A stretch of 64,000 nucleotides of DNA, from positions 186,001-250,000 of the forward strand of contig JAJSPD010000013.1 of assembly GCA_021307315.1 (NCBI GenBank), read 5' to 3'. Below are positions 45,041 through 57,277 of this stretch, in pieces; position 1 is the first letter of the stretch; every line of letters begins with the position of its first letter. The DNA is from Bisporella sp. PMI_857 (lineage: Eukaryota > Ascomycota > Leotiomycetes > Helotiales > Helotiaceae). The notes beneath the pieces are model-generated. The model was not told the origin of the DNA and made no database searches. It saw nothing but the letters and a program-made list of their open reading frames with translations. The position numbers and the translations under genes were made by a program.

Positions 45041-48000
45041 CTAGAAAATTTCCTCGACCTGCTTCCATGCTTCGCCGGTCAGGGCCCGCTCTCGCTCCTT
45101 CCAGTACCTGCCGTTGAACTCCCAGAACTCCTCGCCGGTGACCTTGCATTTGCTCTTGGCGAACCACTTGGGGACGAATTCCTCGCCGAGGGCTTCGCGC
45201 TCGCGGCGCTTGGCGCGCTGCTTCTCCTCGACGCGGTTTTTTTCCGTGGCCGCGAAGTCGTACTCGCCGTCCTCCATCGCGCGCTGGTCGGGGCGCAAGC
45301 GCGTGTCGGTGGGCGGGAGCCAGGGTCGGAGCTGGTCGTTGATGTCGTTTAGCGTTACCACGAAGGGGGTGAGGTTGAAAGGGATGCCTGATGGACGGGG
45401 GTTGGCTTCCCAGATGACGAACGCTTGCGAGGGATCCACCACACTGGTTCGGCGGTGGACGTCTGCCGGCTTGGGGTCAGTGGGAGGAGCCTCAAAACCG
45501 ACGGTGCGACGCGCGTAGAATCTGCTGTTCCAGCGGCCGCCAATGGAAATCTGTGTCTTGCCCGTGGCGTCCTTGACACTGCCCGAGACGACGTACGCGG
45601 AAGAGGCGGTCCAGCCACGGGGCTTGAAGTCGATCACGCAGGACTCACCAGTGGTCCAGTTCTTGACTTCCATTGGGCCATAGTTGTCGACCGTTGGGTT
45701 GCCGGTGATGATGCCGATGACGGATGATGTGACTTTCTTCCAAGTGTAGAGTTCTTCTTCGGCGCCATCGGGGCGGAGCTTCAGGAACCATGTTCCGAGC
45801 GGGTTGATATCGAAGGATTTACCATAGAATTTGGATTTGACAGCTGACTCTCCCCAGTATGTCCATCTGGGTGATTCTGCCCATGCAGCACCGATAGGTG
45901 GGTGATGCGAGACTTGCTCAATGAAGAAGCGGTAGTTCTTGTCTGGCCGGACATATTCGAATGTCTCGCCAAGAAGTGGATTGAAGGGCTTGGCTACACG
46001 ACCGATTGTAGATGCATACTCGCTGGCTGCAAACGCTGCAACATATACCATTCGCTCCACGGGATCGGGTCGTTCTGAGGCTTGGTCGAGCAGATCTGCA
46101 TACTCCATATCTTCTGCGCATCGCTGGAGTAAAGAGGTTGGTTCGTTGAACGAGACAGGCAAGGTCATTTTTGTCATATCTTTACCAATCATAGACTTCA
46201 AAATACCCTATGGCAGTGTTAGCTAACCCCGAAGTCGATGCACTATTAACAAGCTTACCCATAACGATATCTTAGGTCTGTCATCCGCATCCATCTTTAG
46301 TTTCTTCCTAATGCCCTTTTCATATCCTTGGAATGAAGGGCTAAGATCGATACCCCTGATTGCCACTACTTCAGATTTTATGTTCTTTTGCTCATCTTGC
46401 TTAATGACTGGGGTTTTGGGCATAACCGGTGCGACTTCAACTTCGCCGGCATCCACAGCATCAAAGAACTCTTCGTCATCTTCCGAATCTGTATCGGACA
46501 GATTACCAAGTTCTGCGAGGACAGACTTGCGCTTGAACGAGCCTAAGGTTCCTGATCGTCGCCTACTAACAGACACCGCTGTACCGTCGTCTTGTAACGT
46601 GACCTTTTCCAGTGCAGCAGAAACATCCGACCCCGGGGCAGGTTCAGCACGAGATTCTGGTCGACTACCAATGGTAACACTTCCATCCATGACTTCGCGG
46701 AGTGCTCGCTTGGTTAACTTTCTCTTCTCTTCTGATTCGCCAACACGTGCCTCAAGAATCTCTTGCTCCTTTGCAACCTGCGCCATACTCTCTTCCCACA
46801 TTCGTCGCATGTCAGCTTCACGATCCAAGCGATACTGCCAGTATGCGTCTCTGTCCTTCGATATCTTGAGCAAGTCACCAACAAGACCGGTCAAATTGCG
46901 GATAGATGAATCATAGGTTTGGACTGCTTGAACAGCTATAGGATCAGAGATAGTCAAGGCCGGGTTCTTCGTTTGCTCCATTTGCAGTGCACTATTCACA
47001 TGGGCCAGCATTTCTAGCTGTAATTTTGCTGACTGTGCTGTGATTCCGAACGCATCTTTGGACGAAGCTGGAGCTTCACGATCACTAGAACCATCACCAT
47101 ATTCTTCGTCATCGTCGTCTCCATCAGGAGGAAGAGAAGTGCGGCTGACTACCTTTCCTACGTCTCCCATGTAGCTCGGTTCATAAGATCCATAGGCGGT
47201 ACCGTCGTCATCATCGCCAACGCTTCCGGTGGTATCGAAAGCAACTTTCTGGTTGATAGGTCTGCTCTCTGAAGAACGGCTTAATTGCGCGCTATTCCGT
47301 CTACCCTCGGAGAGACTTGCAGCTTCACTTCCAGGAACAGTGAGATCTCTTGCTACTCTTCCCGAGTGTTCTGCTTTAGCCTGCTGAAGAAGCTCTGCGC
47401 TTCTCTGGTTTTGTTGCTCCTCTTCCTTCGCTTGATCTTTCGTCCATTGTATGGAGTTATTTAGTGCCCAGAACCAGCGCTTCGCCTCTACTTCATGGTT
47501 TGCTTTCAAGTTGTACTTGACTGATGATTTGCCGATGATATCGAATTTCGTCTTCTCCGTCGGATCCATACTGAGTCTTGCTATGCGCATATTAATCGCG
47601 CCTCGACAAGCAGATCCGGCATCATCTTGATGCTTGTAATAGCTCAAGACACCGTCTTCCAGAACAAACCATCTCAATTGGAAGCCTTTCCGGTAATTGG
47701 TCCATTTCTTGAGGTAACCTTTCATCTCACGTGCTTCCTTGCCAGCCAATGGGTCTCCTGGGGCAGCATTTTGCTGACCCAGATTTCCAAGGACTGCCTT
47801 CTCTTGTATTTCTCGTTGAGCTTTTACTGCCGCCGGCGATCGCTTAAGGACCGCTCTGGTATCATCATCCTTGGTGACATCCTGTGGTAATTTCCCACGT
47901 CGATCTCTGTGGAAAGGATCGGCGCCATGGAGAAGGAGGACCTTGATGAGTGCTGTATTCCTCTTTCGTGCAGCTTCATGTAGTAAGGTGCCACCAGACT

Positions 48001-48996
48001 GAATGGTTGTGATGTCAGAAGCAAATTCACCTCCGTTAATATCTAGAACAGTTTTAACTCGAGGCTCCTCAAGAACTTTGCCCAGCGCGTCATAGTCTCC
48101 TTGCGCGACTAGACACTGAACCTCCTTGGTCTTTGCGTCCACAAATAATGATCGCGATAGCTGGAGTTGCTGGAAAATGTCCGGATTTCGTGCCAAGTCG
48201 AGGGGTAGTTTCCCCTGATAGTTTGCGATAGAGTCGTTGATATCAGGCTGTTCTAGCAAAAGACGTACAATCTTGCTTCGGCCTTGTTGAGCTGCTATAT
48301 GCAGGGCAGTATTTCCATCCTTATCTCTGCCATTGATGTCTATCGTGCCAGCTCCATCTGACAAAACGTACTCAATGACTGGCTGCTCTGCGATTTGAAC
48401 CGCAAGATTCAGAATAGCCACATCATCACCAGCTCCTCTTTCACTAGAACTGCTTGTTCTGCTGCTTTGTGTCTCCCGTATAACTTTTGAAATTGACTTG
48501 GTGTCCCCATTCCGCAGTGCCTCAAATATGCGGAACTTCCTTACTGAAGATTCAATTGTCGCAGGCTTTTCTGGTTGTGATACAGCAGCTGTGGCAGGTC
48601 TCGAAGGTTGAGTATTATTTGAGGTTGCTCTCATCAAGCTCGCGGTGCTTGGTGATGACTTATGGCCAAGGGAGTGATGCGACGACATCTTGAGAGAATT
48701 GGAAGCCGAAGTGGTTGAGGGAATTGTCGAAGAGCCGTCTTCCGTGCTTCCCTCGCCGTCTTTAGCTTCTTTCCTTCTTTGCAGGTACCCAGTGATCGCG
48801 CTGGACTTGCTTCGTTTATGTGTTGGACTACGAAGGATGGATATCAGTATGTTGGCTCAGCATGGCGCAGCGTATCATCCTTCAGCCAAAATAGTTCCGT
48901 GGCAACTCGCCGCACACACGCTTGCTTATGTGACGTCTTTGTTGAGGAGTCATTAAAAAGAAAACCGATAACTTACGTTTCACTGCCCTCAGACAT
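45041..48996 (-). CDS. Oxysterol-binding protein, Osh1/Osh2 type
   Basis: Lipid-transfer protein of 1251 aa that moves sterol or phosphoinositide between membranes, likely at ER contact sites. Exons 48996-48977 (20 nt), 48827-46259 and 46207-45041. Domains in order: ankyrin repeats at about 150-330, PH domain at about 374-468 ([18 protein letters not shown]), a two-phenylalanine motif EFFDAVD at about 793-799 preceded by acidic residues (the VAP-binding FFAT type), and the oxysterol-binding domain from about 875 with signature EQVSHHPP at 960-967. This order is that of yeast Osh1/Osh2. The N-terminus includes [20 protein letters not shown] from the small first exons; the open frame alone would start too late, at an internal Met. 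Confidence 0.94.
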
Positions 48997-49821
48997 GTTG
49001 TCGTTGATAATTCTGTGAGCTGATCTAGTCAATCTAGCTTTTGAGTCTGGACCCCCTGGTATGTGGCCTTCCGACCCCCCCTTCAATTATGTTGTTGACA
49101 GAGTAACGTGCAACACCAAAGTATAACCAACAAGCTTGAAGGAGCAAAGTGTAAAAGTAGAGATTGCTGGTCTAAGAGATATGGACAAAGGAACGAATTA
49201 TATTGAATTCCTATTGCATCTGGCTTGGACCTTTCCAATGATTTGCATGACATTTCGGGATGTGTGCAGGGGTCAAGCTATGACGTTTTTTAAGTAAGCG
49301 AAATATCACGTGATCCTGTTTTGGGACTTCCATTGAACAGAACAGAACACAACTCATCAACCCCGTTTTTGACCAAAATTTTCGGGGAACAGAACCTATT
49401 GAAAGTGGATAGCTGAAGCTTCTCACCAAGGAAAGATGTCAAAAGCCCCCTTGGGTTTGAACCAGTTTACAGATATAAACAAATCTCTTCCTTTCCACAT
49501 CTCCCATTGTTAAAAGGATACAGCTTTGATGCTCCAATATCTGAAACCTGATAGCGAAAACTCATTTTGCTTTGAGCGTATCAGTGCAGCTGCATAAATT
49601 CTTTCCCCCGTTGTTGAAGGCTATCTATATGTCCTACACTTTTGACTACTATCCTGTAGGAGATAATTCAAAGGACATTCCATCCTATATCACAAGTTCC
49701 CCCAAAATACACAGTTCCTTCATTTACAGTCAAGAAACACTCTTCCCCTCAGCGAGAACTCCTGAATACCTAAACCTATCCTACAATACCATATCCAAAT
49801 CTCTTCCTCGGGATATATATC
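48997..49821. other. Intergenic, nothing seen
   Basis: Promoter of the oxysterol-binding protein gene on the left, 3' end of the RGS-like gene on the right. A plus-strand frame at 49572-49868 runs antisense into the RGS-like gene and is not called. Confidence 0.45.
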
Positions 49822-51342
49822 TTAGAACCTACGACCAATTGGAATTGCAAAGACCCAGATACAAGTAGCCACGATCCCAACAAGAAGACTAACCACCAGT
49901 GCCTGAACAAAAATCCAATCCTGGATCTGCCTTAATGCAGGCTCTTGCACCCAAACTTCACGGTCAAATACTTTTCGCACTATGTTCCTTTTACGGTATC
50001 TCTCAACCCAATATTCTGTCGTAACATCATTCCGATCGGTATTGGACACTTTCAATGGATCATTCTGTCCCAGATCACCATTCGCCATGAACATCTCCCA
50101 AGGCCTCACATGGCGATGATGGAGTCCGTGTAGAACTACACACATGCCTTTCCATGCAGCAATGCTAGTTGCTAACCCAAGAATCCAGAAGACAGCACTA
50201 ATAGCTCTATATCTACGCGGAAGAGAGGACAACGAGAATATGATAGCGAGGACGATGCCGATAGTGATCAAAGCCGCACCAAGTGCGCGGGCAAAGATCA
50301 CACGCGGTCGGTTGCCATTGCAGATAGCGTCTATGATAAAGTTTGGATGATGCTGTTGACGAAGGGAACCTTCGACGTTCTTGGATATGAAGAAGAAAGC
50401 AGATGGGTCGGCCGTTTTCTGGAGAGCGCAGAGGACGGTAAATCGTTCTTGTGCTGAAAGATTGAGTTGGCGGCGGCCATCTTCCCCTATATAAGTAGCG
50501 ACTATAGTTTCGAGTTCACGACGGAAGGATGGATGGAAGACTAGGTGATGTTAGATAATGATTGACAAGAAAAATAAGTAGACGGCTTACAAGGATAGTG
50601 AAGGCCATGTTTGATGTATACTGCACGGGCAATGGCTGCATCGCGCTCTTCTTGCGGTTTCGAAACATCAGACTCTCTTCCCGACTCCGAAGCATCTTTC
50701 TCTCCGGGAATATCCCATGGTGTTGCAGTGGCGGCTCCAACGAGCGTAGAGCCACTCTGGCCAGTAGCAGCAGTGTGCGGTGGCAGATTTGAGTCTCCTC
50801 GACTGCGACCTTTCGCATCGTCGGCAAAATCAGTACCTTTGAGTACTGCTCGAACAGACGCTGACATTGGGATTTTCTTCGAGGATATTTCTCTTTGAAA
50901 CTTGTGGACAGCTTCCTCTTGCAGGGCGTGAGTCCATAATGGTTGAGTTGAGTTATCCTGTCCAGGCCTGTTGTAACGATGAGTGTAGTCTCGGAGCCAT
51001 AGGAAAAACTGTAGTGTTTCTGCACAGTGGACTTTATGGTTCAGATAGTAGTAGAAGTCGAGAGTTGTACACGGCTAGATATAGTTTAGCATAGGCATCA
51101 GAGAAAAAAGATACTCGTATCGATGATTGTAGGATACAACTGAAGTTGCTGACCGGGCATGTCTCATGGTTGAGAATTTTTTCAAAAGATAGTCGTTCGG
51201 GAATACCACGAGTTGAGGTACCACTGGTACGCAGGGTACTCGAATCTGACTCCATGATAGAACTACCACGGGATGGAGTCTGCACGAAGTCAGGTCGTCG
51301 ATAAAACAAGTACTCTGACAGAGGTTGAAGAGAGATAATCAT
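49822..51342 (-). CDS. RGS-domain membrane protein, Rax1/RgsB-like
   Basis: Predicted 463-aa membrane protein with an RGS-like region, as in yeast Rax1 and Aspergillus RgsB; relatives affect cell polarity and G-protein signalling. Exons 51342-51154, 51074-50591 and 50540-49822. After a short polar start comes PERLSFEKILNHETCP joined to PCTTLDFYYYLNHKVH and TLQFFLWLRDY, the first half of the RGS fold; the second half follows a Ser-rich insert with FFHPSFRRELETIVATY and LQKTADPSAFFFI. Three hydrophobic segments then follow (GAALITIGIVLAIIF, AVFWILGLATSIAAW and FVQALVVSLLVGIVATCIW). This layout of RGS then three membrane helices is the Rax1 type. The third exon junction adds PFFHPSF. Whether it keeps GAP activity cannot be seen. 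Confidence 0.85.
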
Positions 51343-53555
51343 ATTGTCAATTGCAGATCTGAGTCTATAAGGTCAAAGGAGTGACGACGTGAGTAGAGAG
51401 AAAGAAAAAGATATGATGGAGCACAATGAGAGCAACAGACTGGCAACAATGAAGAAAGAGCTATAGAAATACAGATCGGACTGGATGTCCTTAAGTATGG
51501 ACGAGAGGCCAGCACTATGCTGAATAGAGAAGTTGATGTTCGGCCACGCGCATGTGGGTAGGAGCTGCAACATCTTGACGGCGGAACGGTTGTCTCGCAC
51601 AATACTCCAAGCCATTGTTGAACGTGACTTGCTTCTTTGGAAGCTCTTCGCAAGACAGAAGCCAATCAATAGGCGGAGATTTCAATGGACGGGAGAAAGC
51701 ATGATACAAGAATATGCCCCTGGTCTAAAGGCTAAACCGCCACTGTGCGCTAGGATGGCTACCACATATCTGACTTTTGAAAAGGTACTCTGTATTTCTA
51801 CCTCATTGGTTTCTGTCAACGCGGCTTTTTTTTTTAAACTTCAAGCCAGGGGAAAATTGCTAAGTGGGAGGCAAAGCACTGATACACTTGCACGTTTTCC
51901 ACGCCTCGACCTCGAGGACGACATGGACGGGGCGCACAGACGGGAATCAGACAAATCTTGTTCACAATGGCATCAGCACCAACATGCTTCGTCGGGTTGG
52001 CACACTTGCATCTGTGAGACATTGGTCAAAGAACAAGGCCGAGTCAAAACAAAAGTTATTCGAAAACGTGGAGTAGCGACGGAATCCTCGCAGCTGTGTT
52101 CAGTGCCTAGGAGCCTAGTTCCGATGGAACGGCAGATCCCTCCTGCACGTTTGGGGGGGCGGCATCTTACCTAGTCATTCCGATTTGCGGTTAACACGGC
52201 ATAGAGCAGCAAGAATAAGCGGCTCAAGAGCCCGAACCAATATTATCAAAGTGATATGCCAAAAGCAAGAACGTTGGGTGGTGGAAGTAAGTGAATAAAG
52301 AAAATGATTGATGCTGCATTAGATGAGTAATATTAAAAAGGATGGCAAGGTTGAAATAAACCTTGTTTTTGACGGCCCGAGATCTGGATCTCTAGGCATT
52401 GTGTGCCGGGCGGCCCGTGTGTTCGGGCGATTGAGATTGATTGAGATGAGATCTGGGTGGATCATCCCATCAGCCATGCCCGTGCGTCAAGTAGAGTGCA
52501 AGTTCGGTACAGGACCGTAAGTACTAGTGCAGGACAGTTTGGGTGGGGTTGTTTGGCCTGAACACATGCGTCCGTACGTGTGTGTACTGAGCTTGGTTGG
52601 GTATCAGAATTATCATCAGGACCAAGCCGAACAATGTTTGGTTATCTGTTGATAAGAAATTAGTCTCCGCAGCCCCCTAGCGGCTCTTTCACCATACCAC
52701 TCAAGGAACAAGCCCCGAGCGCTGAGCGTCACTTGTAACTTTTCACAATGAGATATGTCAAGGCAAGGATCACAGTATCAATTTCACTGCCCTTGCTTCC
52801 CCCTTTTCTTGCCCTCAGCAAGCGTAGGGATTTGTTTGTCCCCTTATCTGTTCAGAGTGTGACGAGATTATAGGATGGCCGGGAATTGTTTAGCCTCAAG
52901 CCAAACCAGGACTCCTCCATATCCCAGCGTAACAAACATTCCATGTTGTGTTCTGGCGCCCAGTGTCACAAATACAAAGACCTGGATACGGACACCGATG
53001 CAAAGATCTCAGCTTTTCTTCGAAGCCATTCAATATTGGACCTGCGTCTGCTTACAGGGATCAGTTCGTCGCGGATTAAGCAAGCTCAAAACCAAAACAT
53101 CGCTTGGAAGATTCATCACATCTTGGCTATAAACAACACAATGCTATTGTCTTCCCCACCCGTATTGTATTGTATTGTATTTTCTTTTTCGTTTCTTTTT
53201 TTCTTTTCTTTTTTGGATCTTTGCTTCGCTTCTGGCGGCTGAATTGTTACACAGGTCGGCGAGGTTTCATTGATGATATCATCAGCCACTTTCCTTCGTT
53301 TGTCACGATTTGCTCATCACAGACTGGGTGCTATTCCGTCTTCCCATCATTCCCGGCTTCCTAGTGGCGCCGCACTATCACACTTGCCGATCCAGTCTAT
53401 ACATTCCAATCACGTGGAGTTCATGTTGAGAGAACATGGCACAATATTAATGCCAAAGAGATCACCAATAGTCGTGCAGATTTGTGTGTGCCTGATTGCC
53501 CAAGCCAAAAACAAAAACAGGTTCTCATAATTACACAGCACATTTCCGGCAGTAT
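51343..53555. other. Long intergenic region
   Basis: About 2.2 kb without a supported gene. The longest frame, plus strand at 51533-52174, lacks any motif and overlaps the likely promoter or leader of the RGS-like gene. Runs of TTTTC occur at about 53185-53215. No repeat family member or RNA gene was recognised. Confidence 0.45.
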
Positions 53556-54171
53556 CTACCAGTGCTTTTCCGAGATATCAACCTCATTCACATCCACACC
53601 ATCTTTGAACCAGCGCTCATCATCGGCAATCTTTACATCGTTTCCGCTCATTTGTCTCTTCCGCATGCGACCATCTTCAGCAAATGTCCAATCTTCAAGA
53701 CCATAGCATCGCCACCACTGGCCTTGGGAATCATAGTACTCGTACCAGAACTGAACAGCAATCTATAAGTTAATTAGCCTATGCTCATCAACTTCTACGT
53801 AATACAAGAGTTTAAAAGAGGCGGTTGGCTTTGTATCTACCAAAGACATTTCGCTTACCTTGTTGTCTGTAAAAGCAAACAACTCTTTTCTGAGCCGATA
53901 TCCATTCTCTCGACTCCACTTATCTGTCAGAAATTGAACAATCTCATCTTGTCCTCGGAGGAAAGTATCTCGGTTCCGCCAAATTGAATCAGGAGTGTAC
54001 CCATTTTTGACCAAAGAAGGGGTTCTAGTTATGTATTAGTACGACTATGAAATATCGAGTTTCCATCAATATGATTGGCCCCTACTTTGTGTTCCATAGA
54101 TCTTGAGCCGCCTTGACCTTGATCTTTGCCGTCTCTAACGTGAACGGTGGGAAAGGTGGTTTCGACGCCAT
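53556..54171 (-). CDS. DUF1348 NTF2-fold protein
   Basis: Small soluble protein of 152 aa of the DUF1348 (nuclear transport factor 2-like fold) family; function unknown. Exons 54171-54086, 54024-53859 and 53762-53556. Matches to the family are PPFPPFTLETAKIKVKAAQDLWNT at the start (in part), YTPDSIWRNRDTFLRG, IVQFLTDKW, RKELFAFTDNKIAVQFWYEY (in part) and GQWWRCYGLEDWTF. The central exon ends at DNK with GTAAGC. Length is usual. No nearby gene suggests a role. The fold often binds small molecules, but no active-site residues are asserted. Confidence 0.88.
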
Positions 54172-55160
54172 AGTTCCAAAATCTAATGCTGGGTGATGGA
54201 TAGTTGGGACTGAGGCTTAATTATATACCTGCGCAGGCGCAATGCAGCAGAGGCAGATTAAGGATGGTGAGTGTTCTTACGTGCGTCTTTCCTAATGACT
54301 TGCATAACTTCCCGAAAATCCCGGCGGCGGATGACGATTCAACTCGACTCTCCTCGGGGTTTGAAATAGTTCACAATTCTTCGTTCTTTAGAATGTGCTA
54401 ATTTGAGGTTTATGCTTCTACGCAAAGAGACATGTAAATGTTCAAGTCAATATGCTGACTCATATGGACGGCCGTCAAGTAAGCAAGCCGAGACATATCC
54501 GAGCTTCCCACTCATCGTCACATTTGTTTACAGTTCCGTTTTTAAGAACAGCTGCCAATTATGGTATCTTTCTTTGATGCTCGAATCCCGATCTCAAAAT
54601 CTGATCCCTTTAGATAAGTAGAACGATGGCGTGATCTGAGACATGAAGTGCTCAATCGTAAGAACACAATAAAGCTTCTTCATAACAAAACGCTTCTTAT
54701 ACATATAGAGTGATCAATGGCTACTAGGCTTATATAAGCTCCGACTCCAGATCCGGTATCATTATACATATACAGATCCTACACAATCCTACTTAGATAT
54801 CATCACCCTATATATTAATAAGATGAGTTTCCAAGCAGAGCTTCCAGACCAAAACGCGGGGTCTGTCCCTGAATTATCCTTGGCAACCCCACTATTAGCG
54901 TGCTAGCATCCTGCTCCCTCCCTACTTTAACCTCGACGTTGACCTTCTAATTTCGAAACTGATTCACGATTGAATAACCCTACGTGCCTCTGGAGCTTAT
55001 AGACTAATCTCGAAGCTCTGAATAAATAGTAAGTGGCACATCTCACTGAACAAAGCCGGCAATACCATTAGCTAACGACGAAATTGCGGCTTCAGCTCTT
55101 TCCTCAGTTCTTGTTTGGAACCAGATATTTCGAAAAACAACCCCCAAAAAAATAGCGAAA
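54172..55160. other. Intergenic between divergent genes
   Basis: About 990 bp with the promoters of the DUF1348 and peroxiredoxin genes. No other gene is supported. The part 54660-54830 is AT-rich. Confidence 0.45.
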
Positions 55161-55895
55161 ATGGCAGACACCTTGAAAGTTGGAGACTCTCTTCCTCAAG
55201 GCATCACTTTCAGTTATATTCCCTACACAGAGGAGAATTCTGCGGTCACTTCGTGCGGAATTCCAGTCAGCTACAATGCTAGCAAAGGTAGGTCTTCAAA
55301 GCATGGGTGCGTAAAGTTGGTGGCACAATGGGCTCTTTCTTGTAGGGGCTCTGTAGACCAATCAATTATGCTTGAAGTGTCTTAGAACTAGTTGTTGTCT
55401 TCCTGACGCCGACTACACTTTGGACTAAGTAATCCAGGGCGGAAGCTGACAAACACTCAGAATGGGCTGATAAGAAGGTCGTTCTTTTCGCCGTACCAGG
55501 TGCATTTACTCCAGGCTGCTCCGCTAGACACCTGCCACCATATATCGAGAAGCTCCCAAAGATCAAGGCTGCCGGAGCTGACCTTGTTGTCTGCATTGCC
55601 TACAATGATGCATTCGTCATGAGTGCCTGGGGAAAAGCCAATGGTGTCAAGAACGAGATTGTACGCAGAACACCCAATCTTTTTTTGCAACGTCGAAGGT
55701 CTTATGCTAATATACTGACAGCTTTTTCTCAACGACACCGATACGGCATTCTCCAAGAAGCTGGGTTGGACCAACGGCGAGCGCACGGCAAGATATGCAC
55801 TAATCATCGATAATGGCAAGATCGTCTATGCTGAGAAGGAGCCTGGACGTGAGATCACCGTTAGCGGTGCCGATGCTGTCCTTGCAAAGCTATGA
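55161..55895 (+). CDS. Peroxiredoxin, PMP20/Asp f 3 type
   Basis: Peroxidase of 166 aa that reduces hydrogen peroxide and alkyl hydroperoxides; the group includes yeast Ahp1 and fungal Asp f 3, a known allergen family. Exons 55161-55287, 55461-55660 and 55722-55895. The peroxidatic Cys62 lies in PGAFTPGCS and the WGK motif in SAWGKANG. A second Cys at 32 can resolve. The C-terminus Ala-Lys-Leu fits the peroxisomal signal [SAC][KRH][LM], so it is probably peroxisomal. Length is normal. The first intron, 173 bp, is longer than the average here. Confidence 0.93.
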
Positions 55896-56492
55896 GAAGC
55901 CACCAAATATGAAGAATGCTGCTTTTGACGATGAATTATGGTTTTATTATTCGATGTAGCTTAGATGATAGATTTCGAGTGTCAAAATTTCATACACGGA
56001 TGAAGATGGCTCTTGAAGGCTTATTTCGTGTATGTCGACCTAGTCGGAAGGTATACATGGTTTTAAATATCTGATCAAAGCTATGCGGTGTGAACATGTG
56101 TGCTGTTAGAATATCGTGTAGCTCTTGATCCCTTAGGACATACTCGATGATTTACTCCCTCCTTTTTCTATAGTCTGTCCACTCCTGCAGCCATGGCATT
56201 TTGCGTCCATTGTGAACTCCACATGATGTACAATTTGCAACCCCGAGAACATCCCTAACGAACACAATGGCCAGTCCACAAAATCTCTCAAATACTCACT
56301 TTGATCTAAGCTGTATACTCATTTGGCAAGTATCAGTCCTGAATTGCAATCCTTTCCGAAATGGCTACAGATCATTGCCTTGAATCACGTCTCACTGCTC
56401 CAAAAGCACTCATTCGTGATGCGAATTGTTCAATTCCCGACCAAACTCCTTATATACACTGCTCTCTTTTCCTACCTCCGCAATATCCTGCA
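55896..56492. other. Convergent intergenic
   Basis: 3' ends of the peroxiredoxin and NDUFA2 genes. No other feature is supported. Confidence 0.45.
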
Positions 56493-56984
56493 TCATACCC
56501 CTCCTTTCACAAGCCCCGTAACCGTCTCCTCGATCTGCTTGTCCGATAATCCTGAAAGGTCCGCGCTTTTCTCTTGTCCGAACTCTGCATCTCTATTAGT
56601 TCCATTGCTCCCTAGAATGGTAGTATCTCTGCCGGTACTATATAGCAGTTGCGGAAACATCGAATGTGTGGATATGTGACGTACCATAGCGAGCAAATAC
56701 TCGGGGCAGGGTGCCGGCAGCTTCCCGTAGCAGGATGGGTGTCTGAGGGTTGTTCTTCTTCATGGTTGGGTATGCGCGAGTTAGAAAGGACCTGTTATCC
56801 ATCAGTTCCTATACTCTAATTTCAATCACCCTACTCCAGCCGTGCTGGACAAGCCTCAATGGTGTAGTGCTGTAGCGAAACCAGAGAAAGAATCGTACCT
56901 CGTCGCAACACTGCTCTCGCCCGTTTGGCAAAATAGGAACCGTACCTCCTTCAACGTCTGCGAGAACGCGTACTTGGCTGACAT
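56493..56984 (-). CDS. Mitochondrial complex I subunit NDUFA2 (B8)
   Basis: Accessory subunit of NADH:ubiquinone oxidoreductase, in the matrix arm. Exons 56984-56899, 56791-56685 and 56584-56493 give 94 aa, the normal length. The thioredoxin-like L51/S25/CI-B8 features are present: SAKYAFSQTLKEVRFLFCQT at the start, SFLTRAYPTMKKNNPQTPIL in the middle, then LREAAGTLPRVFARYEFGQE and KQIEETVTGLV at the end. The last exon starts EFGQEKSADLSGLSDKQ. The longer upstream frame on this strand is not part of the protein. It shares a 293-bp head-to-head promoter with the pyruvate carrier gene. Confidence 0.93.
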
Positions 56985-57277
56985 CTTTGCTTCGATTATC
57001 CTTCCTATCCTATGTATATGACAGGGTGCTTCGCGATTCAATTGCAATTGCAGAGAACAACAAGAAATAAAGGTCGAGCTACTGTCAAGCACTCCCTGCA
57101 TAAATAAATAAGCGTTTGCACAATTCCCCTTTAGCCTTGGCATTAACTTTCACAACTTTTTTGAGCGGAACCGGACCAAGAAAATCGGGACCCGACCTCA
57201 TCAACATCTACCTTACCACCTCCTCACCACATCTTCCCCTCCGTTCACCACCTCTCCTTTCACTGTAATCAAGAAGA
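56985..57277. promoter_or_regulatory. Bidirectional promoter of two mitochondrial genes
   Basis: The 293-bp gap separates the divergent starts of NDUFA2 and the pyruvate carrier. The right half is rich in CCACC and CTCACC-like pyrimidine blocks close to the carrier ATG. No specific factor site is claimed. Confidence 0.6.

Noticed and set aside
51533..52174. A 213-codon plus-strand frame in the gap beside the RGS-like gene
   Set aside because: No motif, mixed low-complexity composition, and it lies over the expected promoter and leader of the RGS-like gene.
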